Of a DNA stretch of 64,000 nucleotides, positions 63,554-64,000 are shown piece after piece. Positions within the stretch are counted from its first letter, which is position 1. Each line of letters begins with the position of its first letter. Position numbers and translations under genes: made by a program. Below the pieces are notes generated by a model. That model was given only the letters and a program-made list of their open reading frames with translations, made no database searches and was not told the origin of the DNA. The stretch comes from Euclidia mi (Eukaryota; Arthropoda; Insecta; Lepidoptera; Erebidae): positions 7,871,840-7,935,839 of the forward strand of contig OX123185.2 in NCBI GenBank assembly GCA_944739405.2, in the 5' to 3' direction.

Positions 63554-64000
63554 TTATCTTATCTTCGTTGCAGTTTTCTGCAGCTCTTGGTGGCACTCCA
63601 TAATTAGGCCGCTGTTAAAGCAGTTGCCGTCGAGAGCTTGTAGTACTGAGGCACTGTCTGTGATGATGCGTACCGACAGGTTACTCACGTTTCTGGCCGC
63701 GATCGCCGTCGCCGCCCTTATAATCCCAACGCATTCAGCTTGGAAGATGGTGTTGAGTTTACCAAGCGATGTTGAGAGATTGATGTTCAAGTCATGGGAG
63801 AATACTCCGGCACCTGTCCCATACTTAGTTTTTGAGCCGTCTGTGTATACTCTAACTTCGTGTATACCAGAACTATCCTTGTGCTCTTCTTGCAGTTGTA
63901 TGCGGTATTTTTTGTCAAAGACAAAGGTTTTAGGTATGAGGTCGCACGTTGCATCTAGCATCGGGATCTCGTTAGTTAATGTCCTTTTCAGGCGTGCATG
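63554..64000 (-). pseudogene. RNase H-bearing LINE, 5' part (outer host element)
   Basis: Minus-strand frame, open to the right edge of the window. VRVYTDGSKTKYGTGAGVFS (first Asp), TIFQAECVGIIRAATAI (Glu) and VRIITDSASVLQALDGNC (second Asp) are the RNase H catalytic blocks. The frame ends at ELQKTATKIR followed by a stop created at the insertion border. The missing C-terminal block is at 50780-50950 and resumes with IKKNRVTIQWIRGH, which fits without loss. The RT lies beyond the window. Confidence 0.85.

Overview
This window looks like intergenic DNA from an insect, most likely a moth or butterfly. It is almost entirely transposable-element sequence. I found no convincing host gene, rRNA or functional tRNA gene. 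The lepidopteran call rests on two R4/Dong-type elements sitting in TAA microsatellites, several tRNA-headed SINE families, Helitron-like termini ending in CTAGT, an mdg1-like Ty3/gypsy element, a BEL/Pao element, and CR1/Jockey/RTE-type LINE debris. This is an inference from family content; I could not run a database search.

Layout. 1-20000 is AT-rich and non-coding: a 100-bp tandem duplication, a Helitron-like repeat carrying a minisatellite (about 1.7-3.1 kb), at least four families of tRNA-derived SINEs, a solo BEL/Pao LTR (11.6-12.2 kb), a TTAA-type MITE (12.6-12.95 kb) and short LINE remnants. 20018-22050 (minus) is a decayed Helitron helicase. 22251-26366 is Dong-1, an AT-rich and broken R4/Dong element. 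It abuts a 5'-truncated LINE (LINE-A, minus). 31214-35161 is Dong-2, a second and much better preserved R4/Dong element. 35164-39947 is an APE-type LINE (LINE-B, minus) interrupted by a younger LINE (LINE-C). 40.08-40.7 kb is the GIY-YIG end of a Penelope-like element. 41-48.5 kb holds SINEs, a second TTAA MITE, an RTE remnant and an LTR-like fragment enclosed by a 43-bp inverted repeat. 48570-50290 is a BEL/Pao LTR plus integrase (minus).

50321-64000 is a four-level nest. An RNase H-bearing LINE (minus) is split by a short insertion X. X is split by gypsy-1 (minus, 51076-63323, TSD TTAT, LTRs about 2% different and at least six in-frame stops). Gypsy-1 is split near its pol end by gypsy-2 (plus, 51517-57868, TSD TAGT, two LTRs that read identical over 143 bp).

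Most striking signal: the Dong-2 coding strand is packed with long, nearly perfect RNA-type hairpins (stems of 14 to 21 bp in five places, plus many shorter ones). In the longest imperfect stems every mismatch is a G-U pair. I did not see comparable structure in its relative Dong-1 or in the neighbouring retroelements. Other items of interest are a small membrane-protein ORF upstream of gag in gypsy-2, a duplicated N-terminal module in Dong-1, and both Dong copies lying against microsatellite tails of other LINEs.
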